Both the position numbers and the translations under genes were made by a program. From NCBI GenBank assembly GCA_043762325.1, contig JAYUMU010000123.1:1-7581 (forward strand): a stretch of 7,581 nt of DNA, read 5' to 3'. Each line of letters opens with the position of its first letter. The stretch's first letter is position 1. The notes under the pieces are model-generated. The model made no database searches, had not been told where the DNA came from, and saw only the letters and a program-made list of their open reading frames with translations. The DNA is from JANXSS01 sp025356535 (GTDB lineage: Bacteria > Pseudomonadota > Gammaproteobacteria > Burkholderiales > Burkholderiaceae_D). Positions 1 to 6,428 of the stretch are shown piece by piece.

Positions 1-90
1 AGGCGGACGAAAAAACCGGCTTGCAGGCATCGCAATTCGAGTTAAAAAAAGCAGCTTGAAAAAATGGTTTAGGCGACAACTAGGTTGACA
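1..90. mobile_element. Foreign sequence at the 5' edge, possibly an insertion-sequence right end
   Basis: This stretch has no counterpart upstream of the two other paralogues in the window. Their similarity to gene 1 starts only at about 91-94. It contains the tail of a reading frame (about 3-59, ending ...FELKKAA then TGA) and two copies of GACAACT 12 bp apart (75-81 and 87-93). Read from the other strand, the junction begins TGTCAACCTAGTTGTC, which has the TG...CA character of IS21-like termini. A short reading frame ending about 30 bp before the boundary also suits an IS right end. I do not recognise the element, and the rest of it lies outside the window. It could equally be unrelated flanking DNA. 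Confidence 0.3.
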
Positions 91-2745
91 ACTACCGCCA
101 TCAGCAGCGGCCCGTCGTCTTCCAAACGGTCGGTGACAGCCGCATCATCGGATTTAATTGAGCAAGGTCCATCCAGGCGCCGGATGCTTGTTGGAACCCT
201 AAACGTGCCTGACGCTTCCCCACGCCGTCTGGCAGCAACCTTGCCACCAGGGCGCGCAGCTTCCTCAATCAAGCCAGAGACCGTGGCTGCAGCTTCAATT
301 GCCGAGCATCACGAACGCTTGCGCAACCTGACACGAGAGGACTTGCAGGCCGCTGCACTAGCCCTTCGGGAAACGAGCAAGGCAAGCAACAACTGCGTGA
401 CACTCGCCACCGGAATACTGGAGTTTCTGCAAACAGGCGCCACGCCCAAAACAGCCGACCCCCGAAAAAATACCCACGAGGATTTTGCGGTCGAGGCAAT
501 GCTGGGACCACAACAGCCATTGATCAAGCAGGAGCTTGACAAGGAGATCGATGATCAACGACCTCATCACATCATGACCAGCATGGTCGTCCATCATGGC
601 GATCGGCTAGCCGGGTTCATACCGGCCGACCCGCTCTGCTTTGATGCCGTGAACTCTGATACGGTACAAATGCTGGATCACGTCGTCTACGAAGTGGACA
701 GATACAGCCAGCCATTCATGCAATTCAACGAGGCATCTGCCAACTTGCGGGAACTGGCAAGGCGCTGTGCGCGGGCAGATCAGGGCCAAGGATCGCCTGC
801 CATTTACGGATTGATCAACCTGGGCGCTGTCGCTGCAAATACGGCGGGGCATCAGCTGGCATATTTTGCCCGGCCCGATGAGGTGATGTTCATTGACTGC
901 CAATCGATCAGAAGCGGCAAGGGACAAGCGGTCCAGCCGACACTCGACGCACTATTCGACTTTGGACAGACGGGCGCACCGGCTGAATTTCAAAGCAAGA
1001 TCTTTGTGACTCCCTCCTATCCCTTCGTTGCGGCACAGACGCTACGCGAGGTGTTGAATGGCAGCCCGCAGCGTAGGGATGCACCAGGCTCAGCGGCCGC
1101 CATGAGCACACGCTCACCCTTGGCCGCGGCGCCTACGCCCGCGCCGATTCCCGTGCCGCAGCAACCAGTGGGGGCGATGAACCCGGTCGGACCAGTCGGG
1201 ATGTTCCCTCTTGTCGCGCCGGCAAACGATCGCAACACTTCACTTCCGAAAGCTGCCGAACCCGCAAGATCGGCAGTCCTTGCGCCACCGGTCGGGAACT
1301 TGCCTGCACCACCAGTGCCTCCGTCACTCAACGCATGGCAGATGCAACGACTTGTTCAGAAATTCGGGCCAGGCAAAGCGCTCCAGATGGCAAGACACTG
1401 CGGTCCTGCCTTGATGGCGCCGCCACCGCTCGGGCTTGGCATGCCCATGGATAAAATCCTCACGATCGGATCCTTCCCGGGCGATGAATTTTCACTGGCA
1501 GCGGTAAGCGAACATGCGCCCGCATTACGTGCGCTCGAACTGCCGCTCGATGACATCGTCAAAGTGGCATCTGCGACTTGGAACGGCGCGAACGCAATCA
1601 AGGCGTTAGTTGCACATGCGCCCGCATTACGTGCTGTGGGGATGTCGCTCGATGACGTCATCAAGCTTGCCACCAAAGACCGCGCAGAAGAGGTTTTGAA
1701 GGCAGTGGCAACACATGCGCGCGCATTGCTTGCTTTGCAAATGTCACTCGATGACGTCATCAGGCTTGCAGACAACACCGGCGTGGAAGCGGTGCTGACG
1801 GCTGTGACCAGAGAGGCGCCCGCATTGCTTGCGTTGGACATCTCGTTCAATGACATCATCAACGTTCTGGCCGATTGTCGCAGCGATCCGCGCATTCTCG
1901 AAGAAATGCGGCAACATACACCTGCATTACGTACTTTGGGACTGCCGCTCGAAGTGGTCGTTCAAATCGCCGCCAGCTCAAGGAATTCTCTTGGCAGCGA
2001 CGTCCACATCCTGGAAGCAGTGAACAACCATGCGCCCGCATTGCGTACCCTGGGACTGGAGCTCCATCACATCGCCGAAATTGCGTGCTACAGCAATTCG
2101 CATGGGTTGGCGGAAGTAATCATTCATGCACCCGCGTTGCTTGTCCGAAAAGTCACGCCGGATGACATCGTCGAGATTGTGGCGTTGAACGGCCGGAGAA
2201 ATGTCTCGCAGACGGGGCTTAACATCATGAAGCATCAGGCGCATCAGTTACTTGACTTAGGGCTGACGGTCGACCAAATCGTCAAGATTGTAAGGGCCAA
2301 TGACAGATTTTCAGCCCAGTCCCAGCTTCAGGCAGTGCTAAAACATGCACGCCCATTGCTTGACATGAAGTTGACGTGCGATGACATCGTCGCGATTGCG
2401 GTATCTGACGAAAAATTTTCAGCCAGGCTTCGGCTTCAGTCAATGCGGGACCATGTACCTGCATTACTCGAGCTAAAGCTGCCTCTTGTTGAAATCGTCA
2501 GGCTTGTGACCAACACCCGCGATTCGAGCGTTTTGAACGAGATCGTGAAACATGCAGAAGCCCTTGGCCAACTGGGGCTGACAATAGCCGAAATCACCAG
2601 CGTCGCTTTGCATGAAGGCGCCAGTAAGACATTAAGTGTGATGGCGACGACCACCGAGCTGGCGCGCCTTCGCAAAGCCGACCTGCTCGCTATGGCTTGC
2701 CGCCCTAATGGATACAAAGAATTGTTAAAGACTTTAAAAGCCTGA
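85..2745 (+). CDS. Papain-fold / TALE-like-repeat protein, paralogue 1, with replaced 5' end
   Basis: This encodes about 886 residues if the TTG at 85 is used. An in-frame stop (TAG, 70-72) lies just upstream and no ATG is available. The two paralogues start 18 residues earlier with MP(K/R)SLSPLRSP, so the native start and putative secretion signal have been lost and the TTG lies in foreign DNA. Residues 1-75 are Ser/Pro-rich. A papain-like domain follows (about 75-328) with candidate nucleophile C104 (NNCVT), H256 (AGHQLAYF) and D271 (FIDCQ). Residues 329-417 are a Pro/Ala linker. W418 starts a degenerate repeat, followed by 12 repeats of 32-38 residues (452-865) and a half-repeat (866-886). 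IKPE (62-65) and IKQE (147-150) are conserved in all copies. Candidate role: host-directed effector with a protease or deamidase head and a TALE-like arm. The long open frame suggests recent or continuing selection, but expression and secretion are doubtful. It may be a 5'-truncated pseudogene. Confidence 0.75.
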   Translation: MTTTAISSGPSSSKRSVTAASSDLIEQGPSRRRMLVGTLNVPDASPRRLAATLPPGRAASSIKPETVAAASIAEHHERLRNLTREDLQAAALALRETSKASNNCVTLATGILEFLQTGATPKTADPRKNTHEDFAVEAMLGPQQPLIKQELDKEIDDQRPHHIMTSMVVHHGDRLAGFIPADPLCFDAVNSDTVQMLDHVVYEVDRYSQPFMQFNEASANLRELARRCARADQGQGSPAIYGLINLGAVAANTAGHQLAYFARPDEVMFIDCQSIRSGKGQAVQPTLDALFDFGQTGAPAEFQSKIFVTPSYPFVAAQTLREVLNGSPQRRDAPGSAAAMSTRSPLAAAPTPAPIPVPQQPVGAMNPVGPVGMFPLVAPANDRNTSLPKAAEPARSAVLAPPVGNLPAPPVPPSLNAWQMQRLVQKFGPGKALQMARHCGPALMAPPPLGLGMPMDKILTIGSFPGDEFSLAAVSEHAPALRALELPLDDIVKVASATWNGANAIKALVAHAPALRAVGMSLDDVIKLATKDRAEEVLKAVATHARALLALQMSLDDVIRLADNTGVEAVLTAVTREAPALLALDISFNDIINVLADCRSDPRILEEMRQHTPALRTLGLPLEVVVQIAASSRNSLGSDVHILEAVNNHAPALRTLGLELHHIAEIACYSNSHGLAEVIIHAPALLVRKVTPDDIVEIVALNGRRNVSQTGLNIMKHQAHQLLDLGLTVDQIVKIVRANDRFSAQSQLQAVLKHARPLLDMKLTCDDIVAIAVSDEKFSARLRLQSMRDHVPALLELKLPLVEIVRLVTNTRDSSVLNEIVKHAEALGQLGLTIAEITSVALHEGASKTLSVMATTTELARLRKADLLAMACRPNGYKELLKTLKA
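1336..2745 (+). repeat. Twelve divergent TALE-like repeats in paralogue 1
   Basis: The region codes for a degenerate repeat starting WQMQRLVQKFG (residues 418-450) and 12 repeats. By residue they are 452-486, 487-520, 521-553, 554-586, 587-620, 621-658, 659-690, 691-727, 728-763, 764-799, 800-832 and 833-865. A half-repeat (866-886) closes the array. Consensus: (P/S/T)LDDIVKIA, a variable loop, then (A/V)LxAVxxHAPALLxLGL. This matches the two-helix TALE/Bat repeat (for example TPDQVVAIAS, loop, QALETVQRLLPVL) in position and hydrophobic pattern. The TALE Gly-Gly after the base-reading residues is missing and the loop differs in length between repeats. At DNA level, short strings such as CTCGATGACGTCATCA recur (1648 and 1747). 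Confidence 0.75.
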
Positions 2746-2884
2746 ATCCATGCGAGCCGGAACCCAGCCGCCGTACCCAGTTGTGCGAACAAACTAGAAA
2801 ATCATTCATCACCCTGAACGTCAGTACGCAATGCCTTGCCCACGCTGTACATTCAACTTCTGCTTTGGGTGCTCTCCGAGTTGA

Positions 2885-2908
2885 TCGAAGCGTTGCAAAG
2901 CGCTTCGA
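2885..2908. repeat. Perfect 8-bp inverted repeat at the insertion boundary
   Basis: TCGAAGCG (2885-2892) and CGCTTCGA (2901-2908) are perfect reverse complements around an 8-nt loop, TTGCAAAG. The hairpin sits where similarity to the second spacer stops and the inserted block begins. No T-run follows, so it does not look like an intrinsic terminator. It may be a relic of whatever brought in the NlpC/P60 fragment, or chance. Confidence 0.5.
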
Positions 2909-2924
2909 AAGCCCGAGGCCTATT

Positions 2925-3090
2925 TCGCAACGCCCCAGCGACCCCGAGCACGCATGTCGGGAGTCAGGACATGCAGCCCGGCGACCTGGTGTCTTACAAC
3001 ACGTTGAAGCGCGGCTTTTCCCATGTCGGCAGTTACCTCGACGACGCCGCTCGGTCCACGCACATGTCCGCCGAATCAGCGCGCTGAGCT
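2925..3090 (+). pseudogene. NlpC/P60 peptidoglycan hydrolase fragment (degraded)
   Basis: In the frame of an ATG at 2836 the sequence reads DMQPGDLVSYNTLKRGFSHV then GSYLDD. This closely matches the core of NlpC/P60 endopeptidases (typically LQPGDLVFF, then FSHVGIYLGD), including the catalytic His of the SHVG motif (codon 3022-3024). These enzymes cleave peptide stems of peptidoglycan. After LDD the frame is lost. The expected FVHAP motif continues in another frame as VHA (GTCCACGCA, 3055-3063), which points to a frameshift. The catalytic-Cys half is absent, and the motif residues I and G of GIYLGD are changed. This is a short decayed relic, not a working gene. It was probably carried in by rearrangement and is now part of the gene 2 upstream region. 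Confidence 0.7.
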
Positions 3091-3169
3091 CAATTCGGCG
3101 CACCTGCATGCTGGGTTGCGCGTTGTCAATGATAAGCCTTCGCGTTCGGGCAATCGGCCATGCAACCAG

Positions 3170-3217
3170 ATCACAGACACTCTGAAGTTTCAAACACCGC
3201 TTGTCGGTCTCTTCGCC
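3170..3217 (+). promoter_or_regulatory. Conserved leader before gene 2
   Basis: The 48 bp immediately before the ATG aligns without gaps to the 48 bp before gene 3, with 37 of 48 positions identical. The shared core is CACAGACACT(C/T)TGAAGT. No convincing Shine-Dalgarno sequence precedes the ATG in either gene. A clear -10/-35 pair or hrpII-type box (TTCG-N16-TTCG) was not found. Conservation may reflect recent duplication rather than function. Confidence 0.35.
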
Positions 3218-6118
3218 ATGCCGAAATCACTTTCGCCGTTACGCTCCCCCGCTTCCGCCCCTGTTCCTCCGGCGTCATCCGCCGCCGATAGCAGCAGCAC
3301 GCCGTCGTCCAAACGGGCGGCGTCTCCGACCTCATCGACTCTGCTTGAGCAACGTCCGCCCAAGCGCCAGATGCTGGGAGCCAATCCAGGCGCGCCTGAA
3401 GCCTTCACACTACGCCCGGCAGCAACCCTGCCGCCAGGACGGAGTGCCTCCCCGATCAAGCCGGAAGCCGTGGCGGCAAGTGACCGGGCCGAGCACCATG
3501 AACGGCTGCGCAAGCTGACCCGGGACGACCTGCAGGCCGCTGCGCTGGCCCTGCGGGCATCGAGCAGAGCGAACAAGAATTGCGTGACACTGGCAAACGG
3601 CATGCTGGAGTTCCTGAAGACTGGCGTCACACCCGAACCAGCCGACCCGCGCGACAATGACGGCAACGACTTTTTGTCCGAAGTAATGTTTGGACCACAA
3701 CAGCGATTGATCAAGCAGGAGCCCGACGGTGATGACGACCACCAGCGACCGCGTCACGTCATGACCAGCACGGTGATCCATCATGGCGACCGGCTGGCCG
3801 GATTCATACCGGCAGACCCGGTCGACAGTGTTCTCCTGAACGCTGGCACGATACAGATGCTGGATCACGTCGTCTTCGAAGTGGACAGATACAGCCAGCC
3901 ATTCATGCAGTTCAACGAGGCACCTGCCATCCTGAAGGAACTGGCAAGGCGCTGTGCGCGGGCAGATCAGGACCAGGGACCGCCTGCCATTTACGGATTG
4001 ATCAACCTGGCCTCTGTCACTGCAAATACGGCGGGGCATCAGCTGGCATATTTTGCCCGGCCCGACGAGGTGCTGTTCATTGACTGCCAATGGATCAACA
4101 ACGGCAGGGGACAAGCTGTCCAGCCGGCACTCGACGCACTGTGCAACTTTGGACAGACGGGCGCGCCGGCTGCATTTCAAAGCAAGATCTTCGTGGTTCC
4201 CTCCTATCCCTTCGTTGCGGCGCAGACGTTACGTGAAGTGTTAAATGGCAGCCCGCCGCGCAGGGATGCACCAGGCGCAGCGGCCGCCATGAGCATCCGC
4301 TCACCCCTGGTTGCGGCGCCTTGGCCTGCGCCGGTCGCCGCACCGCAGCAACTGCCCTGGGCGATGAACCCGTTCGAACCGGTCGGGATGTTCCCTTTTG
4401 CCGCGCCCGCAAACGATCGCGCCATCGCAATGCCGAACGCAGCGGGACCAGAAAGAGCGCCGCTTGCAGCACCGGGCGGAAATCTGCATGCACCGGCACC
4501 GGCACTCCAACCATGGCAAATGCAGCAACTTGTTCAGCGTTTCGGGGATGCCAAGGCACTTGATGTGGCGCAACACTGCGGTCCCAGCCTGATGGCGCCG
4601 CCGCCGCTGGGGCTTGGCATGCCCATGGACAAAATCCTTTCGATTGGCGCCTGCCGCGGCGGTGCATCGACACTGGCGGTGGTAAGCCAGAATGCGGCCA
4701 CATTGCGTACCCTGGAATTGCCGCTCGATGACATCGTCAAGGTGGCAAGCTACGATTTCAGCCCGCCGGCCGGAATGCAGGCGCTGATCGCACATGCGCC
4801 CGCATTACGCGCTCTGGGAATGTCGCCCGATCACATCGGCAAGGTGGCAAGCTCAGTCTGGGCAGGGCCAGCCGCAATGCTGGCGCTGGCTGCAAATGCG
4901 CGCGCATTACACAATCTGGGCATGTCGCTCGATGACGTCGTCAAGCTTGCAATCAAACAAAACGGCCCTCTGACTCTGGCAGCCATTGCCCGACATGGGC
5001 CCGCATTGCTTGCGCTCGGATTGCCGCTGGAAGGCGTCCTCAGGCTTGCCGCCAAGGAGCGCGCGGACGAGGTGCTGACGGCAGTGACGAAACATGCGCG
5101 CGCAATGTTTGCGCTCGAATTCACGCTCGACGATGTCATCAAGCTTGCCGATAAATGGCCCGTGGACGAGGCGCTGACGGCAGTGACCGGACATGGGCCC
5201 GCACTGCTTGAGCTCGGCGTGACACGCGCTGACATCCTCAGGGTTCTGGCCCATCGGAACAGCAATGTCCTCATGCTGGATGAGATGCGCCAGCATACGC
5301 GTGCCTTGCTTGACCTGGGACTACCGCTCGGTGCGGTCGTCGATATTGCCGCCAGCGCAGGGGCGATCACCGGCGGCTGGAAAGTGCTGGAGGCAGTCAA
5401 GACCCATGAACCCGCATTGCGTGGCCTGGGACTGGAGCTCGGTCACATCGTCAACATTGCAGTCAACGGCGCTTCCGACGGCTTGGCGACTGTAACCAGG
5501 CATGCACCCGAGCTACTTGCTCGAGGCGTCACGCCGGGTGAGATCGTCAAGATTGTGGCGTTGAACCACCTGCAAGGTGGCACGCAAGACGGGCTTCACA
5601 TCATGCGGAAGGCGATGGCCCCATTGCTTGATCTGGGGCTGACGGTCGACGACATCGTCAAGATTGCGGTCGCTAACCGCAAATATTCAGCGGAGTTGCA
5701 GTTTCCGGCAGTGTTGAAACTTGCACCCGCAATCGTTGCCATGGGGCTGACGCTCGATGACATTGTCAAGATCGCGGCTTCTGGAGAAAAATTTTCAGCC
5801 AAGTTTCGGCTGCAGGAAGTGCAGAAACATGTACCCGCATTACTTGCTCTGGGGCTGCCTCGCGATGAAATCGTCAGGGTCGCTATCGACGCCCGGGATT
5901 TCAGGGAGTTGCCGGCGATCGTGGCACACTTACCAGCGCTTCGCCAGTTGGGGTTGACATCATCTGACATCTGCGACATCGCCGTGCACAAAGGCGCCAG
6001 CCGCACATTGCACCTGATCGCCACCCGCGGGATGGGGCAGCTGACCAAGGCGGGCCTGCTCGCCGTGGCGTGCCGCGATAATGGATACAAGGCATTGTCG
6101 AACATTCTGGATGCGTGA
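3218..6118 (+). CDS. Papain-fold / TALE-like-repeat protein, paralogue 2 (intact)
   Basis: This encodes 966 residues and is the best-preserved copy. The ATG at 3218 is chosen because the same MP(K/R)SLSPLRSP start and leader occur in gene 3. A longer in-frame start at 3023 lies in the foreign insert. The N-terminus is Ser/Pro/Ala-rich with few acidic residues, as in many type III effectors, and has a basic patch, PPKRQ. SUMO-like motifs IKPE (K81) and IKQE (K166, followed by an acidic run) precede and follow the candidate nucleophile C122 (NKNCVT). H274 (AGHQLAYF) and D289 (FIDCQ) complete a papain-type triad. The 15-residue His-to-Asp spacing is like that of OspI and AvrPphB-type enzymes, from memory. 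A Pro-rich linker leads to W433 and a TALE-like array: 14 repeats (467-945) and a half-repeat (946-966). There is no transmembrane segment or classical signal peptide. Likely a host-targeted cysteine protease or glutamine deamidase; substrate unknown. The two-domain layout is firm, the fold assignment moderate, and the function inferred. Confidence 0.8.
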   Translation: MPKSLSPLRSPASAPVPPASSAADSSSTPSSKRAASPTSSTLLEQRPPKRQMLGANPGAPEAFTLRPAATLPPGRSASPIKPEAVAASDRAEHHERLRKLTRDDLQAAALALRASSRANKNCVTLANGMLEFLKTGVTPEPADPRDNDGNDFLSEVMFGPQQRLIKQEPDGDDDHQRPRHVMTSTVIHHGDRLAGFIPADPVDSVLLNAGTIQMLDHVVFEVDRYSQPFMQFNEAPAILKELARRCARADQDQGPPAIYGLINLASVTANTAGHQLAYFARPDEVLFIDCQWINNGRGQAVQPALDALCNFGQTGAPAAFQSKIFVVPSYPFVAAQTLREVLNGSPPRRDAPGAAAAMSIRSPLVAAPWPAPVAAPQQLPWAMNPFEPVGMFPFAAPANDRAIAMPNAAGPERAPLAAPGGNLHAPAPALQPWQMQQLVQRFGDAKALDVAQHCGPSLMAPPPLGLGMPMDKILSIGACRGGASTLAVVSQNAATLRTLELPLDDIVKVASYDFSPPAGMQALIAHAPALRALGMSPDHIGKVASSVWAGPAAMLALAANARALHNLGMSLDDVVKLAIKQNGPLTLAAIARHGPALLALGLPLEGVLRLAAKERADEVLTAVTKHARAMFALEFTLDDVIKLADKWPVDEALTAVTGHGPALLELGVTRADILRVLAHRNSNVLMLDEMRQHTRALLDLGLPLGAVVDIAASAGAITGGWKVLEAVKTHEPALRGLGLELGHIVNIAVNGASDGLATVTRHAPELLARGVTPGEIVKIVALNHLQGGTQDGLHIMRKAMAPLLDLGLTVDDIVKIAVANRKYSAELQFPAVLKLAPAIVAMGLTLDDIVKIAASGEKFSAKFRLQEVQKHVPALLALGLPRDEIVRVAIDARDFRELPAIVAHLPALRQLGLTSSDICDIAVHKGASRTLHLIATRGMGQLTKAGLLAVACRDNGYKALSNILDA
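4514..6118 (+). repeat. Fourteen divergent TALE-like repeats in paralogue 2
   Basis: W433 begins a degenerate repeat with a MAPPPLGL connector, much like TALE repeat 0 followed by GAPLNL. The repeats (residues) are 467-501, 502-535, 536-569, 570-602, 603-635, 636-668, 669-702, 703-739, 740-771, 772-808, 809-844, 845-880, 881-913 and 914-945. The end piece GLLAVACRDNGYKAL... resembles the cryptic last repeat of Bat proteins. The best-conserved unit is TLDDIVKIAASGEKF..., strikingly close to the Bat phrase ADIVKIAGN. Unit length is 32-38 and changes fall almost entirely in the inter-helix loop. Only repeat 1 (CRGGAS) and repeats 8 and 10 have GG, and not at the canonical loop position in the latter two. 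Confidence 0.75.
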
Positions 6119-6428
6119 ATCCCTGCGGGCCGGAACCCGGTCATCGTTACCAGGGCTGCAAACTATTTAAAAAATCGTTCAGCTCCCTGAACGTCATCAC
6201 GCAATGCGTTGCTCACGCTGTACATTCCACTTCTGCCTTGGCTGGCTATCGAGGATGATTTCGGAGTCCCGATATGTCGCGCCGCGTTCACGCGCGGACC
6301 TCAACTCGGCACGCCTGCATGCCAGACTGTACGTTGCCTGCAATGACTCTTCGCAGACTGGCAAGGAGCCGGGCAGGTAGACCACAGACACTTTGAAGTC
6401 TCGAACACTGCCTGTCGTCCGCCTTGCC
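6119..6428. other. Spacer between genes 2 and 3
   Basis: This has the shared post-stop block (GCCGGAACCC, then CACGCTGTACATTC at 6217-6230) and the leader of gene 3. It lacks the NlpC/P60 insert seen in the first spacer. At the equivalent place there are only about 35 bp of unrelated sequence (about 6263-6297). No coding sequence, RNA gene or clear terminator was seen. Confidence 0.7.
6381..6428 (+). promoter_or_regulatory. Conserved leader before gene 3
   Basis: This is the gap-free counterpart of the gene 2 leader (37 of 48 identical) and supports the ATG at 6429 as the ancestral start. A TTG at 6393 would add 12 residues in frame, but these come from the leader and are not supported. No evident ribosome binding site. 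Confidence 0.35.

Larger units (their letters stand above)
2746..3217. other. Spacer between genes 1 and 2 with an inserted block
   Basis: The first part (2746 to about 2884) is homologous to the spacer after gene 2. Shared blocks include GCCGGAACCC near the stop codon and CACGCTGTACATTC at 2841-2854. The last part (about 3085-3217) is homologous to the DNA just before gene 3. Between these, about 200 bp (about 2885-3085) is absent from the other spacer and carries an inverted repeat and an NlpC/P60 remnant. No intact gene, tRNA or strong rho-independent terminator was seen. An open frame from an ATG at 3023 runs into gene 2 but is read through this foreign block and is unlikely to be the true start. 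Confidence 0.7.

Noticed and set aside
85..113. TTGACA at 85-90 as a perfect sigma-70 -35 box
   Set aside because: No -10-like hexamer lies at 16-18 bp, and the sequence downstream is inside the coding region.
1356..1895. Long minus-strand open frame (179 codons) opposite the repeats, and a similar one at 4831-5400
   Set aside because: They lie antisense to strongly supported coding repeats, appear in both paralogues because of the repeat periodicity, and have low-complexity Ser/Thr/Ala-rich products. They are frame shadows.
2885..2908. The inverted repeat as an intrinsic terminator for gene 1
   Set aside because: It lies about 140 bp after the stop, has an 8-nt loop and no following T-run, and is absent from the equivalent place after gene 2.
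2705..3193. Minus-strand open frame of 162 codons across the spacer
   Set aside because: Arg/Cys-rich product with no recognisable motif, overlapping the gene 1 end and the NlpC/P60 relic on the other strand. The homologous second spacer does not keep it.
3023..3217. Upstream ATG extending gene 2 by 65 residues
   Set aside because: The extension is translated from the inserted NlpC/P60 block and spacer. Gene 3 shows the ancestral start is the ATG equivalent to 3218.
3090..3217. hrpII-type box (TTCG-N16-TTCG) expected for Ralstonia/Burkholderia type III effectors
   Set aside because: TTCG occurs at 3094, 3139 and 3145 but no pair has the 16-bp spacing, and none is conserved before gene 3. 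Regulation by an HrpB-type activator is therefore not supported by sequence.
4514..6118. Repeats as SKWP/HEAT-armadillo type (RipS/XopAD families)
   Set aside because: Those units are about 42 residues with an SKWP-like motif, which is absent here. Unit length (32-38) and the DDIVKIA...AL..V...PAL pattern fit TALE/Bat repeats better.
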